From positions 13,329,693-13,393,692 of the forward strand of contig NC_079898.1 of the NCBI RefSeq assembly GCF_024868665.1: a stretch of 64,000 nucleotides of DNA, written 5' to 3'. Of this stretch, positions 10,041 through 23,489 are shown piece by piece (the first letter of the stretch is position 1; every line of letters starts with the position of its first letter). Under the pieces are notes generated by a model, which did no database searches, was not told where the DNA came from, and was given only the letters and a program-made list of their open reading frames with translations. This DNA is from Triplophysa rosa. Lineage: Eukaryota > Chordata > Actinopteri > Cypriniformes > Nemacheilidae. Made by a program: the position numbers and the translations under genes.

Positions 10041-11955
10041 CCCTGGCTATACTCAGCAGACCTGAATCTGGGGTTAAGGGCTTGGCCCGTGGTTTCTGCC
10101 CCTCCCGTATAAAGGGTTGCCTTTTAACTAAGTGTTATAACCACAGAGGATCCTCTTCTATTATTGTCTACGACAGGATTGTACTTTTAATGTGAGTCCA
10201 CACACAGAAGCACATATTTTAATTTCAGAAGATGTGAAATGTCTCCAGCACATGCCAGTGGCAGTGCTGTAACTGCTCCAAACAAATCTGTTATCAATTA
10301 TGATAAAAAAGAAGAAAGCTGTCTTCGCCATAGGCTGCTCTATTCTCTCAAGAGACGTTTTCGCCAACCCAGCTCATCGTGATTTATTTTTTATATATAG
10401 ATCCCACTTTTTGAAGGGCAGACATCTGCGTTGGTTGTATAGAAAAACACATATTTGCATACAACTGAATAACTTTCAATTTCATTAGCATGCTCTCTCT
10501 TCCTTGCTCTTTTTTTTTTTTTGCTCTTTCGGTATTGCTACCACCCCCTTATTTTGTACATCTTCCCTCCACAGTTTACATGCTTGATGGCTGTCGCCCT
10601 GTTTTACAGTGTCTTTGAGAGCGGAGCAGGGGCTGATGGGAAGGTACAGTAAATGAGCGCTGGCTACAACATAAGACAGATGAGGGCGCATAATGTTTCG
10701 CAGGCAACGCATTCAAAATTCAGGAAGTACCTCCTACCTCAACATCCCACAGAGCAGACAGAGCCCTCGGGGATCTCTGGAGTGGGAAGATTGAGAGGAA
10801 TACGAGGGAAACATAACAAGTTCAGAAAAAAGTTTTTAAAAGCAAAGCTCGACTTCACGAGGCACGTAATGCGTCAGATGGGAGATATTATCACAAATGT
10901 AACATTTTTGCAAGACTACTTTTGTTTTTCTAAATGTCAGATATTGAAATAACATTACACCGCTCGTGAAATTCCCAATAATATAAATGTCACATATGAA
11001 TTCCCACACATAAGTATTTTTCTTTTAAAGGAAAAGAGCTGGTCCTAACTTGAGCTCTCCGTCTGCCCTCTTCCTGATTTACAGTGTATGCTGTGCTACT
11101 TAGTCTGATTAATTTGGATCACCTCAGCACTCTCTCTCTCTCAACAGTCAATCTCTTTCACACTCTGAATCAATGTCACGAAGAGTCCATCACTTCACTG
11201 TTAATGTCCTTCTTGAAGGTGTCATTTTAATAAAATAGCTATTAACGAGGATTAAAATGAAATGTACAAATATCCTGCCCAGCTCTGAACAGGCTGCTTC
11301 AGCGAGAGGGGGTGAATAAATCTGAGCTAATGAAGGCTTTTAAAGAGATTAATGCTTCACCCAAGAGAAACCAAGTCTTGCTCTCTCTCTCTCTCTCTCT
11401 CTCTCTGTTTCAACGCTATTCTTTCCCATTTTCTGAGGTCAGTGCAACAGGTTGACGTGGCTTTTATTTGAAAGACATGGAGCACACTGTGTCATGTAAC
11501 GCAAAATATTTCACAAAAGTTTTGTTAGCTTTTAATTGAAACAGATTTTATGAATAAATAATTAGATGCGTTCTGGCTGTCAACTGTTAGTGAAGACATG
11601 TTTCAATAAGGTTTCAGAAAAGTGAAGAACTGAACAACCGGTCAGGAATTATTAGTTTGCAGATGCCTCGTGGTTTGATATTTTTCTAGGGCAGAAACAT
11701 TTAATTTATTACATATGTGAGCTGAGTGTCCACAGTTTGTTCTTGGCTATTTTATATGTTGTTTAACAGATAAACATATATGAGATATTAGCATTCATTT
11801 GATCTAATGTCGTCTATGCTTCAATGTGTTCCCAATGCAATTTTGTGCTTGTTTGGAAAAAGTGAAATATGAGTGCAAAACTCGTTATTTGCAAGTTTCC
11901 ATATATTTGTGGATGTGTGTGTGGTCTGATACTTTATATACAGCCGCGGAGATCT

Positions 11956-12445
11956 TTTAGTAATTATTTTCAGTTTTTCTGAATTTACTATTTATAGGTA
12001 TGTGTTTAGGTCAAATGGTCATTTTTGTTTCATTCTTTGGACTACTAACAATGTTTCTCCCAAATTTCAAATAAAAATATTGTTTCTATATGCATTTATT
12101 TGCAGAAAATGAAAACTGGAGAAGCACCAGAAAATAACAGAAAAGATGCTCTGTATTTTTTCAGAACTTAAATATAAGAAAACAAGTTCATAATCACTTT
12201 TAAGCAATGCAAGGAGTAATATTTGTAAATGTATTTAGGAAAAGTTCACAAACTATTATTTGTTTGTGATAACCTTGATTTTGATCACAGTTTTCATGTG
12301 TCTTGTCGTGCTGTCGGTCTTTCACATTACTGTTGGATGACTTTGTCACTCCCGTGGTTTGGTTTGATTGGACTGGAATGACCATAATACATCTAGAAAT
12401 GCTGATTAAATGAACATTAGGAATGGTCTCTTCATTTTTTCCACG
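11956..12445 (+). repeat. Dispersed repeat, 'AAATTTCAAATAAAAATATTG' family
   Basis: The stretch ATTTTCAGTTTTTCTGAATT, TAGGTATGTGTTTAGGT, TTTTTGTTTCATTCTTTGGA and AATAAAAATATTGTTTCTAT is matched on the opposite strand at 45415-45640. The phrase AATGGTCTCTTCATTTTTTC near 12424 corresponds to the other copy's end. It is a common fish element of uncertain class. The insert between about 12175 and 12420 is not shared. Confidence 0.6.
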
Positions 12446-13616
12446 TCTATAAGTGTGAACGATTTATATAAACATATAGACATATAAACATAAAGATTTA
12501 TATAAATCTTTAAACAGTCGCTCTGAACATTTCATTTAACACCTGCCATCCACATTCTGTAATAGCCCTACAATGATTTCAGTATGCAAATGTATTAATC
12601 TAATATATGATATAATACAGATGGAAGCATGCCATCTATAACAAACGCAATAGAAAGAGTGTTTGTGATGAATCAATGACTCATTTAAAAAGTGTTACTT
12701 CAGCACATTTAGCTAATGTTAGATTACGAGTGCTTTCTGAATGAGACACTGGTATCGGGCGTAAAACAAGTCTTGCTTTTCTTTTATTTCTTTGTAAGAA
12801 ACTAAACCGCTGAGAGCAAAGCTAATGGGCATTGTATTTCAACATCTGTTCCCAAGGAGCTGCTGTGTGGCAGGTTCATGTGGAAGCTGATGTTTAAACG
12901 GTTAAAGGATTAAATGGGACCCATTTCCTCTGAGCTGATGAATTCATCATCTCCTGTCGTTCTGCAGCTAAACACAAACATAGGTGGCACCGCCTATAAT
13001 TAGTCTGTTCGCTTCAGCACTTAAACCTATTAGCCACATCTGTCAAAGGAAAAGAGAGGGTAAAGGGAATTTAGGCTTACATAGTCAAATTACATGGGGT
13101 TTTAAAAGAGAATCAAGGACAAATAATGGTTTATGAAGGGAAGAGACAGGAAGGAAAGAAAACTTGGACTTCTACAGTACGTGGAGACATTGATTATAGA
13201 GTTCACAGTTTAAAAGCTTTGGCAGGCAACTACTGAATTGAAGCATCTCTTTCATTGAATACCTCAGACAAGATGTAAGTAAACATTGTACTCCTCTTTG
13301 ACCCCTGTGGTCACTCTGCCATAGTCAGACAGCTTGAGACCACAGCGGAGTCTGTACGGTCAGAGGCGTTCGATATAACAGCACACCCTCAGCCGTGACC
13401 TTCAGACCCATTAGAGGGAGGAACGATGATTGTAAAGCTCTCGTAGTATATACTCTTCCTTTTTTACATTTGTCTTGAATTCGTTTATGTATAAAACTGT
13501 CAGATACAGGGAGCAGCAATGGAAAACATAAAGAATTAACGTGATTCGGCACCCTGTGGCATTAAATTCTTTTCATTTACTGCTTATGTTTACATCAAGA
13601 TGCTTAGTTGTAAATA

Positions 13617-13662
13617 TGCTGTTAGGTGTCATAATGTATAGCATTTTGACACCTAACATAGC
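13617..13662. repeat. Small inverted repeat (hairpin)
   Basis: GTTAGGTGTCA at 13621-13631 is exactly complementary to TGACACCTAAC at 13648-13658, with TGCT/AGCA partly extending the pairing. No other sign of an RNA gene or transposon is visible. Confidence 0.7.
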
Positions 13663-14856
13663 ACTTTTTTCATGTGTGTAACATTAGCTTCTGTAATAAC
13701 AAACATCCACCAGTGAGCCGACTGTACGCATTAATTTTTAAAGCTCTGCCCATTTTGTTTATGCACTATAAACAGCCCTTAAATTGCAAATGAGGGAGAA
13801 ATCCACTTTCACCACCTGCTGGTGTTTCTCTGGATTTTCGGGACTAGACCGCCCTCCTTTACACTCATCAGTCATAAGCTCTTAATTCACTATTAGATTT
13901 AGGACGCCGTGCTGTATACTGAAAAATGGTAAACAAATGTTGTGGGAATAAAAGGGAATGGGAGCATAATGTTTGTGTGCATTAGGAACTCGGCTCAAAC
14001 ACAGATATTTATCATGTTTGACAGGGCAGGATTTTGTTGAATAAAATGGATTATATAGGGTGATTTAAGGGGGTTTAATAGTCGTGTTTGAACCTCGAGA
14101 TGGTGACTGTGGGCTGGAGGAGCCACACTTTGGTGGTTTCTGATTAAACTTGTGTGATTGAGATGCAGTATTACACCTCTTACAATCTGGGCATTTTTAT
14201 TTATGAATTTCAGTGTATTAGATACAAAATATAAAACTATTTGTATATCAGTTATTAGAAGTAAGAGGGATCCATCGACTCATTTACAGGAGCAAGTGAC
14301 TTATTCAAACAGAATTTATACAAACTTTTAAAATGGTTTACCTCCTTCTAATTTTATTTTTGCCTCATTATTACAGATATTTCATTTAACTATTCAGTGG
14401 CATGTTGTTTTCTGGAGTTTAGAATCAGGCCTGGTTTCTTGTCTGTCTACATAGAAAACATACCGTGAGAGGGTGAAATAAACAGGGCCATTTACCACCA
14501 GTCCTTCACCTGTTTAATCTGAAAGCTTTTAGGAGCTGGGAAACCTGAAGGTGATTCTTTGAATGAAATGTTCTTGCCTTTTAGAAGACAGTGCTTGAAG
14601 GGCATGACGGGAGAAGAAATAGTCCTAAATACAGACATTAACTTTCCTAAGTGGGGGACAATAATGTTTTAAATACAACCTTGTCCATGTTATGTTCTGT
14701 AATGGCTCTCATTGCCCAAGCGTGTGATTGTTTGGTAAGTACACATAAGTGCAGTACTGTACATAGCCTTCAGTGCTTCATTTGCTTCAGACAAATTCAT
14801 CTTTATCTTAGTATTTCAAGACTTTTGCTTTTTTATTGCATGGTGTCTATTCATTT

Positions 14857-15204
14857 TAAAGATGCAATGTGTGAGATTAAGGAGGATCTATTGACAGAAA
14901 TGCAATATAATATACATAACTATGTGTTCAGAGGTGTATAAAGACCTTACATAATGAAGCGTTATGATTTTATTACCATAGAATGAGCTATTTCTATCTA
15001 CATACACCACGGGTCCCCTTACATGGAATTCACCATGTTGTTTCTACAGTAGCACTAAACGGACAAACTGCTATACAGAGCGAGTTTCATAAATACGTTA
15101 TCTCCTTCGGCAAAGAAGTGAAAACGTGACGACATCTTAGTCCTGTGTCAGCCACTTCGAAGGGAGGGGTGGAGTGAGCCGTTGTGTAAATACCATACAC
15201 TTGA
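14857..15204 (+). mobile_element. Family F1 element, copy 2 (3' deleted)
   Basis: Shares GACAGAAATGCAATATAATA, CAGAGGTGTATAAAGACC, ATGAGCTATTTCTATCTACA and GGACAAACTGCT with the other F1 copies in the same orientation as copy 1. The segment corresponding to the CGCAACC...GATGCC part is missing before the end, near 15186. Confidence 0.8.
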
Positions 15205-15787
15205 TGAATGAACAATGTATTGGGAAGTCTGCTCGCAAAGAGCTTCTGCTATAGTACTTCAAATGTCTTAAGTTTGATTATTAAGGTATATGATAACATT
15301 ATAAGTGTAAAAACATTTGGAACAGATGTCATTAGCATTGGCATTAGCAAAGCTAAACAATGTAGGCCTGCCAAGTATATCCAGGCATAGGGGAGTGTTG
15401 TTCTGTGCCTGGCTGGCAGATGGCCAGTACATTTCATCAGCACAGTCACAGTTTTCTGAGACTGTGTGTTTGATTTATATAATGCCAAAGTAAACAAGTT
15501 TGTCAGAGAATATAGTCATCGAATTGCAAAAGCAACTTCCTAGGATGGTACCTGTATTATTTTGCAGTATGGCTAATGGCTGTTTGTAAGGCATGATGGG
15601 TACTGAGAGCTTGTACCTCTGTGTCATTGAAAACATTTTATGGCATTTTAGTTGGAAAGGTTCATTACTGATTATGATTATGAGCATCGGTACAAAAAAC
15701 TTTGCAGCATTTATACACAATAGTTTAATATTAGCTTGATTCAGATTGCAGTGATACATTAAAGAACTCAGACTTCACTTTTTTCAG

Positions 15788-15896
15788 GCTGGCCCTATAG
15801 CTGTGGAGCCGTGTGCAGGCAGTTGTGCTGCCGTTCAGACGCTGCTGATGAGTCTTCCACGGGGATCTTCTGCAATGCCTCCCCCCGGCCAGTGTG
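15788..15896 (+). CDS. atrnl1: attractin-like protein 1, penultimate coding exon (partial gene)
   Basis: Exon of 109 bases between a TTTTCAG acceptor and a GTAAGA donor. Frame 1 reads AGPIAVEPC, then AAVQTLLMSLPRGSS and MPPPGQC plus one base, which joins in phase to the exon at 27144. The order IAVEPC, LPRG and PPPGQ is the signature of the distal cytoplasmic tail of attractin and attractin-like 1, single-pass membrane proteins with kelch, EGF and CUB ectodomains linked to melanocortin signalling and brain maintenance. The fish exon has diverged from the mammalian tail (for example two added Cys). Convergent placement with gfra1 supports ATRNL1 rather than ATRN. Upstream exons are outside the window; ohnolog a/b cannot be told. 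Confidence 0.85.
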
Positions 15897-16257
15897 GTAA
15901 GATTTATGTTTATGCTTTTATTCACCATTGGTCACAAATGTGCTTATATCAATAGTTGCATTTAGATTTCGAGTCTCAGATTTTCAAGTCTCCCATTATA
16001 TATATTTTTACTAAAGCAGGATTGCTAAAACGCAGTCATAAACCACATAAGCAATGGGAAGGATTTAATCCCAGGTCTTACGGCAAGGCAGGTGCAAACA
16101 CTGCAACTGAACAAGAGGTCAAAAGGGGTGTTTTTTAATTATTTATAATCATTTCAAAGAACAAAATAACTAAACTAGATGAAATATTAGTAAATAAAGT
16201 AAAATAAAATAAATTAGTAAGTATAATGTGTTAATTATAGTTTTTATTAATATTTTA

Positions 16258-16682
16258 TATCATATGGCACGAATACGTGTTTATCTGTGTCTTTGGTGTG
16301 TTATAAGTTGCCCATACATGTATTAGACACGTAAAATTGCAAAAATGAAAGTGTGGGAACAAAAGATGCATTCTATATAAAAGCGAATGCTAACACAGAC
16401 CAGCCTGAAACGCCTCGTGTAACCACACCCCCACAAATCTACGTCAGTTGGTGGTTTTTGATTGACTAAGACCGCCCAAATGTATACGCAAGTAAGGTGG
16501 GCATACCTGTCAGTACAATTGCTCTGGAACCTGACGTTTCAGAGAGGCGGGGCAAAGAGGAGATACAAACATGCACGGTATGTGGAAAATACAGTGTTTT
16601 TGAACCTTAAATCGTGTATACACATTGCATTACATCTAAAACAAACGATAATATTCGTTTTAGCCGTGTCATATGACCCGCA
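16258..16682. mobile_element. Inverted-end element 'CATATGGC', full copy
   Basis: Ends CATATGGCACGAATACG and, at the right, CCGTGTCATATGACCC form inverted repeats. The interior phrase GAAACGCCTCGTGTAACCAC, followed by CCCCCACAAATCTACGTCAG, and GAGAGGCGGGGCAAAGAGGA recur on the opposite strand at 23490-23970. No coding capacity. Confidence 0.75.
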
Positions 16683-18495
16683 AAAAATGCTTTTGTCATT
16701 TTGTTATTTATTTGTTTATTTTCATGTTGCTGATTTGATTTTTTCTTTAACTGATTTTAGTTTTCAATTTTAGTTTTAGTTTTGTTTATATTATAATTTT
16801 AGTGCTTTAAAATTATTTCAGTTTATCTCTGAGGCAACATTTCATTTTTTTTGTTGTTCATTTTTTTCCAATAACTTTTAGGCCAATATTTTATTTGATT
16901 TTCATAAGCAAAACGCTTTCAAAGCTTCTCATTTTGAGTCTTGTTTATCTCATTTGTCTTGTCAACTGCTCACAATTTTCTCTTTCTCGTCCAGTTTATA
17001 TTTGTCTTAATCTGCCCTCACTAAGGCCAGTCTCTATCTCTTGTTCGGTCTCTTTGTCTCTGTGGTGTGCTTGTGTTCACCATGTAACTGTGAACGAGCT
17101 GAAAAGCGAACAGCTGTAAGCTGCACCGCAGCAGGAAGTAGCGGTTTAGATACGGGACACATGCGGCACTCTGCTGGCCGCCAACATTCCCCGTCTGCAG
17201 TATGACACTGATACCACTGCACCTCACAGACAAGACAAGATAAAACAGAGGAGAGGGGAAAGAGAGGATGAAGATGAGGTGAAAACGAGAGATGCAGTGT
17301 ATGCTGGGACAACAGTTTGATAATGCTGACTGATCAGTATAATGTTGAAGAGGTAGAATGTTTTTTTCTTGAGGAAATCAAATCTTTTGTCCCTGAAGCA
17401 TATGCGTAGTCTGTTAGGAACTAACGCCTTCACTTTGGTTTAATGAACAGTGACACATTTGAATCTGAGCTTGTGCGCTGCTTGCTGTGATAAAGAGTGA
17501 AAAGGCGTACAGTAATTGGCCTGTTACTCTGAGACTGACAGATTTTTGGAGATGGTTGTGAAGAGATGCTGAATGCATTTGTACTCTGCAGACACGTGAC
17601 ATATAGCGAGTCGGAATCATCAAATATTCAACAACATTTCACCTTGAATTATGCTAAAATTGAGACTGAATTAGACTGCGACGTGTGGTAATGACACTCG
17701 TAGATAATGCATAAACAAGTAAACAACTTTCTGATGAAAAGAGTGTTTATATACATTATTTTATCAGTGTTAAGGCTGAATTGCAATTGTCTGGATGTAT
17801 TCTGATGTATTATTTCCTGAAGGCTTTTATGTTATTCACCACACCAAACTGAGTTGCTATTATTTTCTCAAAACAGGAAGTTCTCCCCAAACTCACGCCA
17901 ACTAATCTTACTGTTCGTTCATCCCAACAGATTGCCATTTCGTTTGGCACAGACATTACACCTACACCTTCAACATCAAAAAGAAGTGCCATCCTACTTG
18001 TCAACAAGATTAAATACTAAGGTTTCTCCAGCAAACACGGTGTGTGGAGACTGAATGTTCGAGGAATAGTGCAGTTGATCATTCTAATAGCTTTTACATC
18101 AGATCCAGGGATAGATCACTGTACATGCTTAACTGTGCCTAGACATTGGTTCAATACAAAATCAATATTTAGAGATTTCACCTCGGTTTCAGGTTGGAGA
18201 AACATAGTGGCGATTTCCAGGCAGTTCTGTAGCTCTCATGTGTGATATTTACTAAAAGTTGCCAATGAAGAGTGAAGCAAGGAGAGAAATGCCAATATAT
18301 AAATGGCATTTGGTGTTGATTAGTTGATTGGTATTCTTTCATCGGAGACGCACTGAAGGTTAGGCCATGGAAAGGTCATTCAAGATCAAACTGTGTAGAG
18401 CACAAAAACTGTATTTTTTATGCGTATCCACATATTTGTAGATGCATTTACATATTTCTTTACACATATGAGCAGCATCACAGTGTTTTGTCAAC

Positions 18496-19688
18496 ACATT
18501 CTCACTCCCGACTCGTCACATATTGGCGCTCGGTTAGCGCCCCTCGGCGTTACTTTTTAACGCGCAGGGTACCCCTTTGGCGTCATTTTTCACGTGTGAA
18601 TTTTACCATCGTTATGAAATTGTATATTGGATATAATATGCAATGATGATGTTTCGGGGTTTGATTTAAGTTTAATGGATAGGATAATTGCATTTACTAT
18701 TACTTCCAATAAACACAATGTTTATTTTGGTTAACACGCTTTATTGCGTTTACGTAAACGTTACCGCTTGGTACAAAACAAAACCTAGCCTTCCCGCTTC
18801 TCTTACACACACGCATGTCTTTCACTGCGCATGCGCTGACCCAGTACCCTGTACCGTAGTACATGGTGTAGAATCACACAGTACCAAAGTGCATAATATA
18901 AAGGAGAATTAACATGTTAACATTTACTTGACGCTATTCAGGCAGTTTGAGCAAGTAATGAAACAGTTTATTTATAAATATAAAACATAAGATACAAGCA
19001 GTCACAAAGTTGTTCAAAAATACAGATATTCCAAAGATACCAACGCAAAATGATAGATTTGTACGAGGAACAGATGCAAAAGCGATCACACCATCCACCG
19101 TAAATCTCAGATCCGGTGAACCGAACAACAGACGTTCAAAATTGCCGCCAGAAGAAGAGTTACATTAGCTTCGATGCCATTGGCTCTCCCGTGTCTCGTG
19201 ACCGATCACGTCATTTTGTTGGCTTTGAGCGTGAAACTGTATTGGCTCCCGCGATCGACTGCATCTAGCTAATGTACCGGTTTATTTTCTGAATGAAATG
19301 CGTGCATTCACAGATACAGAATCTTCATATAAAGTTATCGTACCGCTTCGGTGCAAAAAGGTCTGCGACACGAGTTGTTTGTAATTCTTTAACACTGTCT
19401 TTGGTCAGTTTGTGCAATAAATACCTGTACTTTTATTCGTGTGTTGTGTTTTATATGGCTGAGAAATGGTTAGGTTTAGGGTTGGGGTTAGGTGCTCCAA
19501 AATATTAAAACCACAAATAATTATGAAATGCAAAGAATTGCACACGTCTCGGTCTGAAGCATTTAGTGATCAGCAAAGCAGTTCCCAGCTCGTCGAAAAA
19601 CGACGCCAAAGGGGTACCCTGTGTGTTATAAGTGATGCCAGGGGCGCTGACCGGGCATCAATATGTGACTAATCGGGAGTGAGAACGG
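18496..19688. mobile_element. Non-autonomous DNA element with ~95-bp terminal inverted repeats
   Basis: The left end (18496-18591) reads CTCACTCCCGACTCGTCACA, TATTGGCGCTCGGTTAGCGC and GGGTACCCCTTTGGCGTC. The right end (about 19590-19688) reads the same in reverse complement with scattered changes, including GACGCCAAAGGGGTACCC and ATATGTGACTAATCGGGAGT. The arms and parts of the 1.2-kb interior have many more CpG than the AT-rich surroundings. The interior has no long reading frame; one stretch near 19469-19495 reads GGTTAGGTTTAGGGTTGGGG, telomere-like but degenerate. No clean target duplication could be set. Confidence 0.75.
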
Positions 19689-20002
19689 GTTTGATTTGTA
19701 GTTTTGAATCTAGGCTTTTGCAAATTGGACTAAAAATGTAGCTATGTATTTGCATTAAAACAATTGTTGCATGTACGGTAAAAATTATAGCCTTTTGTAT
19801 ATGATCCTATTTCAGGTTAAAAATTGTATTTGAACAAAAAATGGAATGGTCTTGTTCCTCTCATAGACGTGCATTATCAGGATGATACTTTCTGTCCATT
19901 AGTTTCACCTCAACCCCTTATCCAAACATTTTGTAGATAGGACCACTAAAATTGTCCTTTTTGATTTTTGTTTTTACACTGTTGTAGAAACGTTTTACAC
20001 TT

Positions 20003-20388
20003 AATGGTCCAGTGTATGAAATTTAGCAGCATCTAGTGGTGAGGCTGTGAACTGCAACCAATGGCTCACTCCACTCCTCCCTTTCCAAGCACTACGGCGG
20101 CTGACACAGAACTAAGATATCATAACATTTTTGCTTCTTTGCTGAACGAGATAATATATTTATGGAACGCATTCTTTAGAGCAGTTTGTCCATTTAGGGC
20201 TACTGTAGAAACAACATGGTGAATTCCATGTAAGGGGACCCGCGGTGCATGTAGATAGAAATAGCTCATTCTAAGGTATATAAAAACGTAACGCTTCATT
20301 ATGTAAGGTCATTATACACCTCTGAAGACATAGTTATGTATATTATATTGGATTTCTGTCAATAGTAATATCACACATTGCACCTTTA
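20003..20388 (-). mobile_element. Family F1 element, copy 3
   Basis: Reverse-oriented copy: starts AATGGTCCAGTGTATGAAAT and ends CACACATTGCACCTTTAA. It retains the GAGGCTGTGAACTGCAACCA segment missing from copy 2. Internal GGACCCGCGGTGCATG corresponds to the variable centre of the other copies. Confidence 0.85.
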
Positions 20389-23300
20389 AGACATTATTTA
20401 GTTTCTATATTATGGCATTTACGTCACAAGGACAGTTGGTACATCCTCACAGTATAACTGATTTTAGGTTGTACTATGTTTTTTTTTTTTATCCCTGCAT
20501 ATAAATATCTATCTAGATCAGTCCTGCCAAATCCCCACACTTCTAACTCTGTTTGCCTTTCAGGATTCTAAACGAGTATGTGTGTGTATGTTTTTAGTCT
20601 ATGTGTATCAGAATTAGAAATGAGCCAAAAGAAAAAAAGTAAATTCTTTGGAATTCTTTTTTTTATTTTACGCTCTAATCTTGCTCGTTCTTTCCAAGGG
20701 CATTACCTCAGACAATAGGTCTGTACAAAGCATAAAGGAGAATAGCCAAAATCTTCTACAGTAGTTGTGTAGTTGATATAAGAGCTGGTCATCTCAGGGT
20801 CGTGCTGCTTGGGCTGTGAAGTGATAGTGATATTGTCTTCTTTCATCTTTTGCACTGTCAGCGTCTCCTCACAGGTCACTTTGACTGAGGTCTTCAGTCA
20901 TCTTTTAATAGCCGGTATAATAACTGCTCCCATGACAGATTTTAAAAGATTTTTTTCATTTTTAATTCATATTATTGATGTGATGACCTATGTTTGAATT
21001 CATATCTATATCTGTCTGTATATATAGACACAATTTAACTTTGTGTGTGCGCGTGTGCATGCGTGTGTGTCTGATGATATTTATCTACGTGTACTTACAA
21101 AACAGAAGTAACATCGCATTGTAACGTTGCATTTCTCACATTCATGGCACATGCCTTATCTTTTCCAGTTACAACCACATGCTGACAGTGTACAGCCTTC
21201 TTGTAACACTTTATATAACTGAACCTCCAAGAACATTTCCACACACGCATACACACACACATGCAGAGAGAGCTGAGTGTTCCAGGTGTCACACTGAGAG
21301 TCAGGTGGATACAGCAGAGCAGAACATCTGTTTGTGAGATAACCGATTCTCCTGCCTGTAGATTCACGGCTCTCAGACAGCAGAGATCAGCAGAGCGCTG
21401 CACAACACAAGCCCATTTCCATCTCGCTCATCTGCTTGTTTACATGAAGAGTTGCTCCAGCGGTGAGCGGGATACAGGTAGCAGTAATTGGCGCTGAAAG
21501 AAGTCATTCCACTCCCTTCACAACTCATTTTTACAGTTAATGCTTCCGTGTCAAACATAGATCTGCTGTGTAAGTAGACCGCATGGGAGAATAATAAATA
21601 ATGGATTATGTACAGACACGTGGTCATTGTCTTTCAATAAAACCCGACAGGGTGATCAGGACTCTGGTTTGAAACTCCCTGAAGATTTTTTTGCGGATGA
21701 ATCCACATTTACGCGCTTGTTATGACTACTCACCAAATCATTCATGTCAATGACACATTGATGTGCGCTAAAATATTTTATCATATGAGAAGAAAGAGAC
21801 AGTAAAGAGTTGATGGTCATTGGCAAAGAGTCTATACCACTGAATTGTAGTATTATAGCGTCCTTCTAACATCACTGTGGCAATCTGTTTTTCTGCGTTT
21901 ACGAGAAAGCCCTCGGTGTCTTCGTGTTACTTGCTTACACTTTTAAAATGTCCATTTAGTGCATTTAAAGCATAGTCAGCACCTTGGGGAGCATGCATAG
22001 GGTGTGAATGAGAGTGCAGTCTTTTGATAGTTTTATAAGTGAACAACAAAGCTAAATTGATTTTATTGTGACCTGCTTTATCTGCGCCTACAATCTGTTG
22101 TGGCAAATTGACTTATTTATAACCCTTTTAAGCAAATGCATTTTGGAGGACTTGAAAAATATTCTTCCCTGTGCAAGCGTAATGCTTATCATAAACCAAT
22201 TCAAATGTTGAAAATAATATTAGAGGCGGTCTCGGCTTCTGTATAGCATACTGCATTACTTACATTCCTGCCAGTTTGAGATTATTCTTCAACTTGAAAC
22301 ATTCATCCACGGGTAATGAATCACAGTGTTTGTTGCATCAGTCCTATGTTGCATTGCTAATAAATGAGTTTGAAACACAACCTCGAAATCGCCACCTCGT
22401 AAAATAGTTACGTTCTCCCCTTGAGATCAGGTTTAGGGGTGTGGTTGGGGTGGAGCTTTATTTTTGCTTCTTTCTTATAATCATACATTTTTGTACAATT
22501 TACATTGAACACATTTTAATCAAAATCACCTCCTCATTAACATTCTGTTTTCCTTTTGAGATCACAATGCAAAACATTGATTTATTTATGTATTGACCAT
22601 CTTTTACATCCTTAATGCAATTTAATCGAAGCTTGTTTATGCATCACAAGAAAGGTGAAAAAAGCTTTTCAGAAAGTGGTTTTGTGCAGTAAACTGTATA
22701 ACAGCATCTGCAGCCTATTGCCAATCTACATTAAATTTATAATTGTACATGATGTATTGCAATAATATTTCATATTATTTTGTTTCTTCATACATCCCCC
22801 CTTTATAAACAGAAGTGTACCATGTAATCATCCTGCTGTAAACATGTATTTTAGTCATTACATATCGTAAAGAGTGGCAGGGCAGGTGTTTACCTGTTCA
22901 CATTTTAGTGCTCCAAAATTGCTCTGAAGGTTACGTGCCATACAGGTATATCAGTTTTTTCTTTGTGTTGTTTTCTCTCTCACTCATGCTTTTGTGCTGG
23001 GAGAAACAAATTTGGCCTTATCATGTCAGGTAACTGAGCTGTGGTCAATGTGGTCAGTCAGACAGTGACAGCGATAGCAGGACAAAGAAGAGGGAGGGCA
23101 CTCTCCACCCTGAGGAGCACATTGATACCCAAACAGACGCATTCATTTTGAGATCAAGGCAGGTCTTTTGTAATTACATAAAACAGGGCTGAATTAGCTC
23201 TGTAAAACCCCCAGCGCTAAAAGGGCTTAGTCACATGTTATTTATTTTATTTAGCCACTGGGCCTTTTATGGGATATCACAGTGGACAGCAGTTTTGGTA

Positions 23301-23489
23301 AAGCCCTTTTGAAACAGTAGTTTTACAAGTTTTTACAATTTGAAGTAATTGGATAGCAGTAAAACGACTTTCCTAAAAAGAGAATGGTTCTATAAAAAAC
23401 TTTCTGTTTCACAAAAGTGGAACAAGGTTCTGGAGACTATACAATAGAAAGAAATGGTTCTTGTAAGAATCTTGCAAATGGTTCTTTGT

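Larger units (their letters stand above)
1..15787 (+). other. atrnl1 intron (partial, upstream of penultimate exon)
   Basis: This stretch lies directly upstream of the penultimate atrnl1 exon and is therefore inferred to be intron. No further atrnl1 exon was recognised; I looked for the transmembrane and juxtamembrane exon and did not find it, so it is probably left of the window. Recognisable contents are the repeats listed separately. The stretches about 1539-2698, 2807-3270, 5567-6817, 6958-7770, 8521-9220, 10141-11955 and 12445-14856 hold only AT-rich sequence, short CT tracts and small reading frames without family resemblance; I see nothing supportable in them. Confidence 0.6.

Noticed and set aside
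10583..10640. Exon-like stretch (TTTTACAG acceptor, GTACAGTA donor)
   Set aside because: Only 34 bases, donor weak, no match to the attractin-like tail, and no phase-compatible partner.
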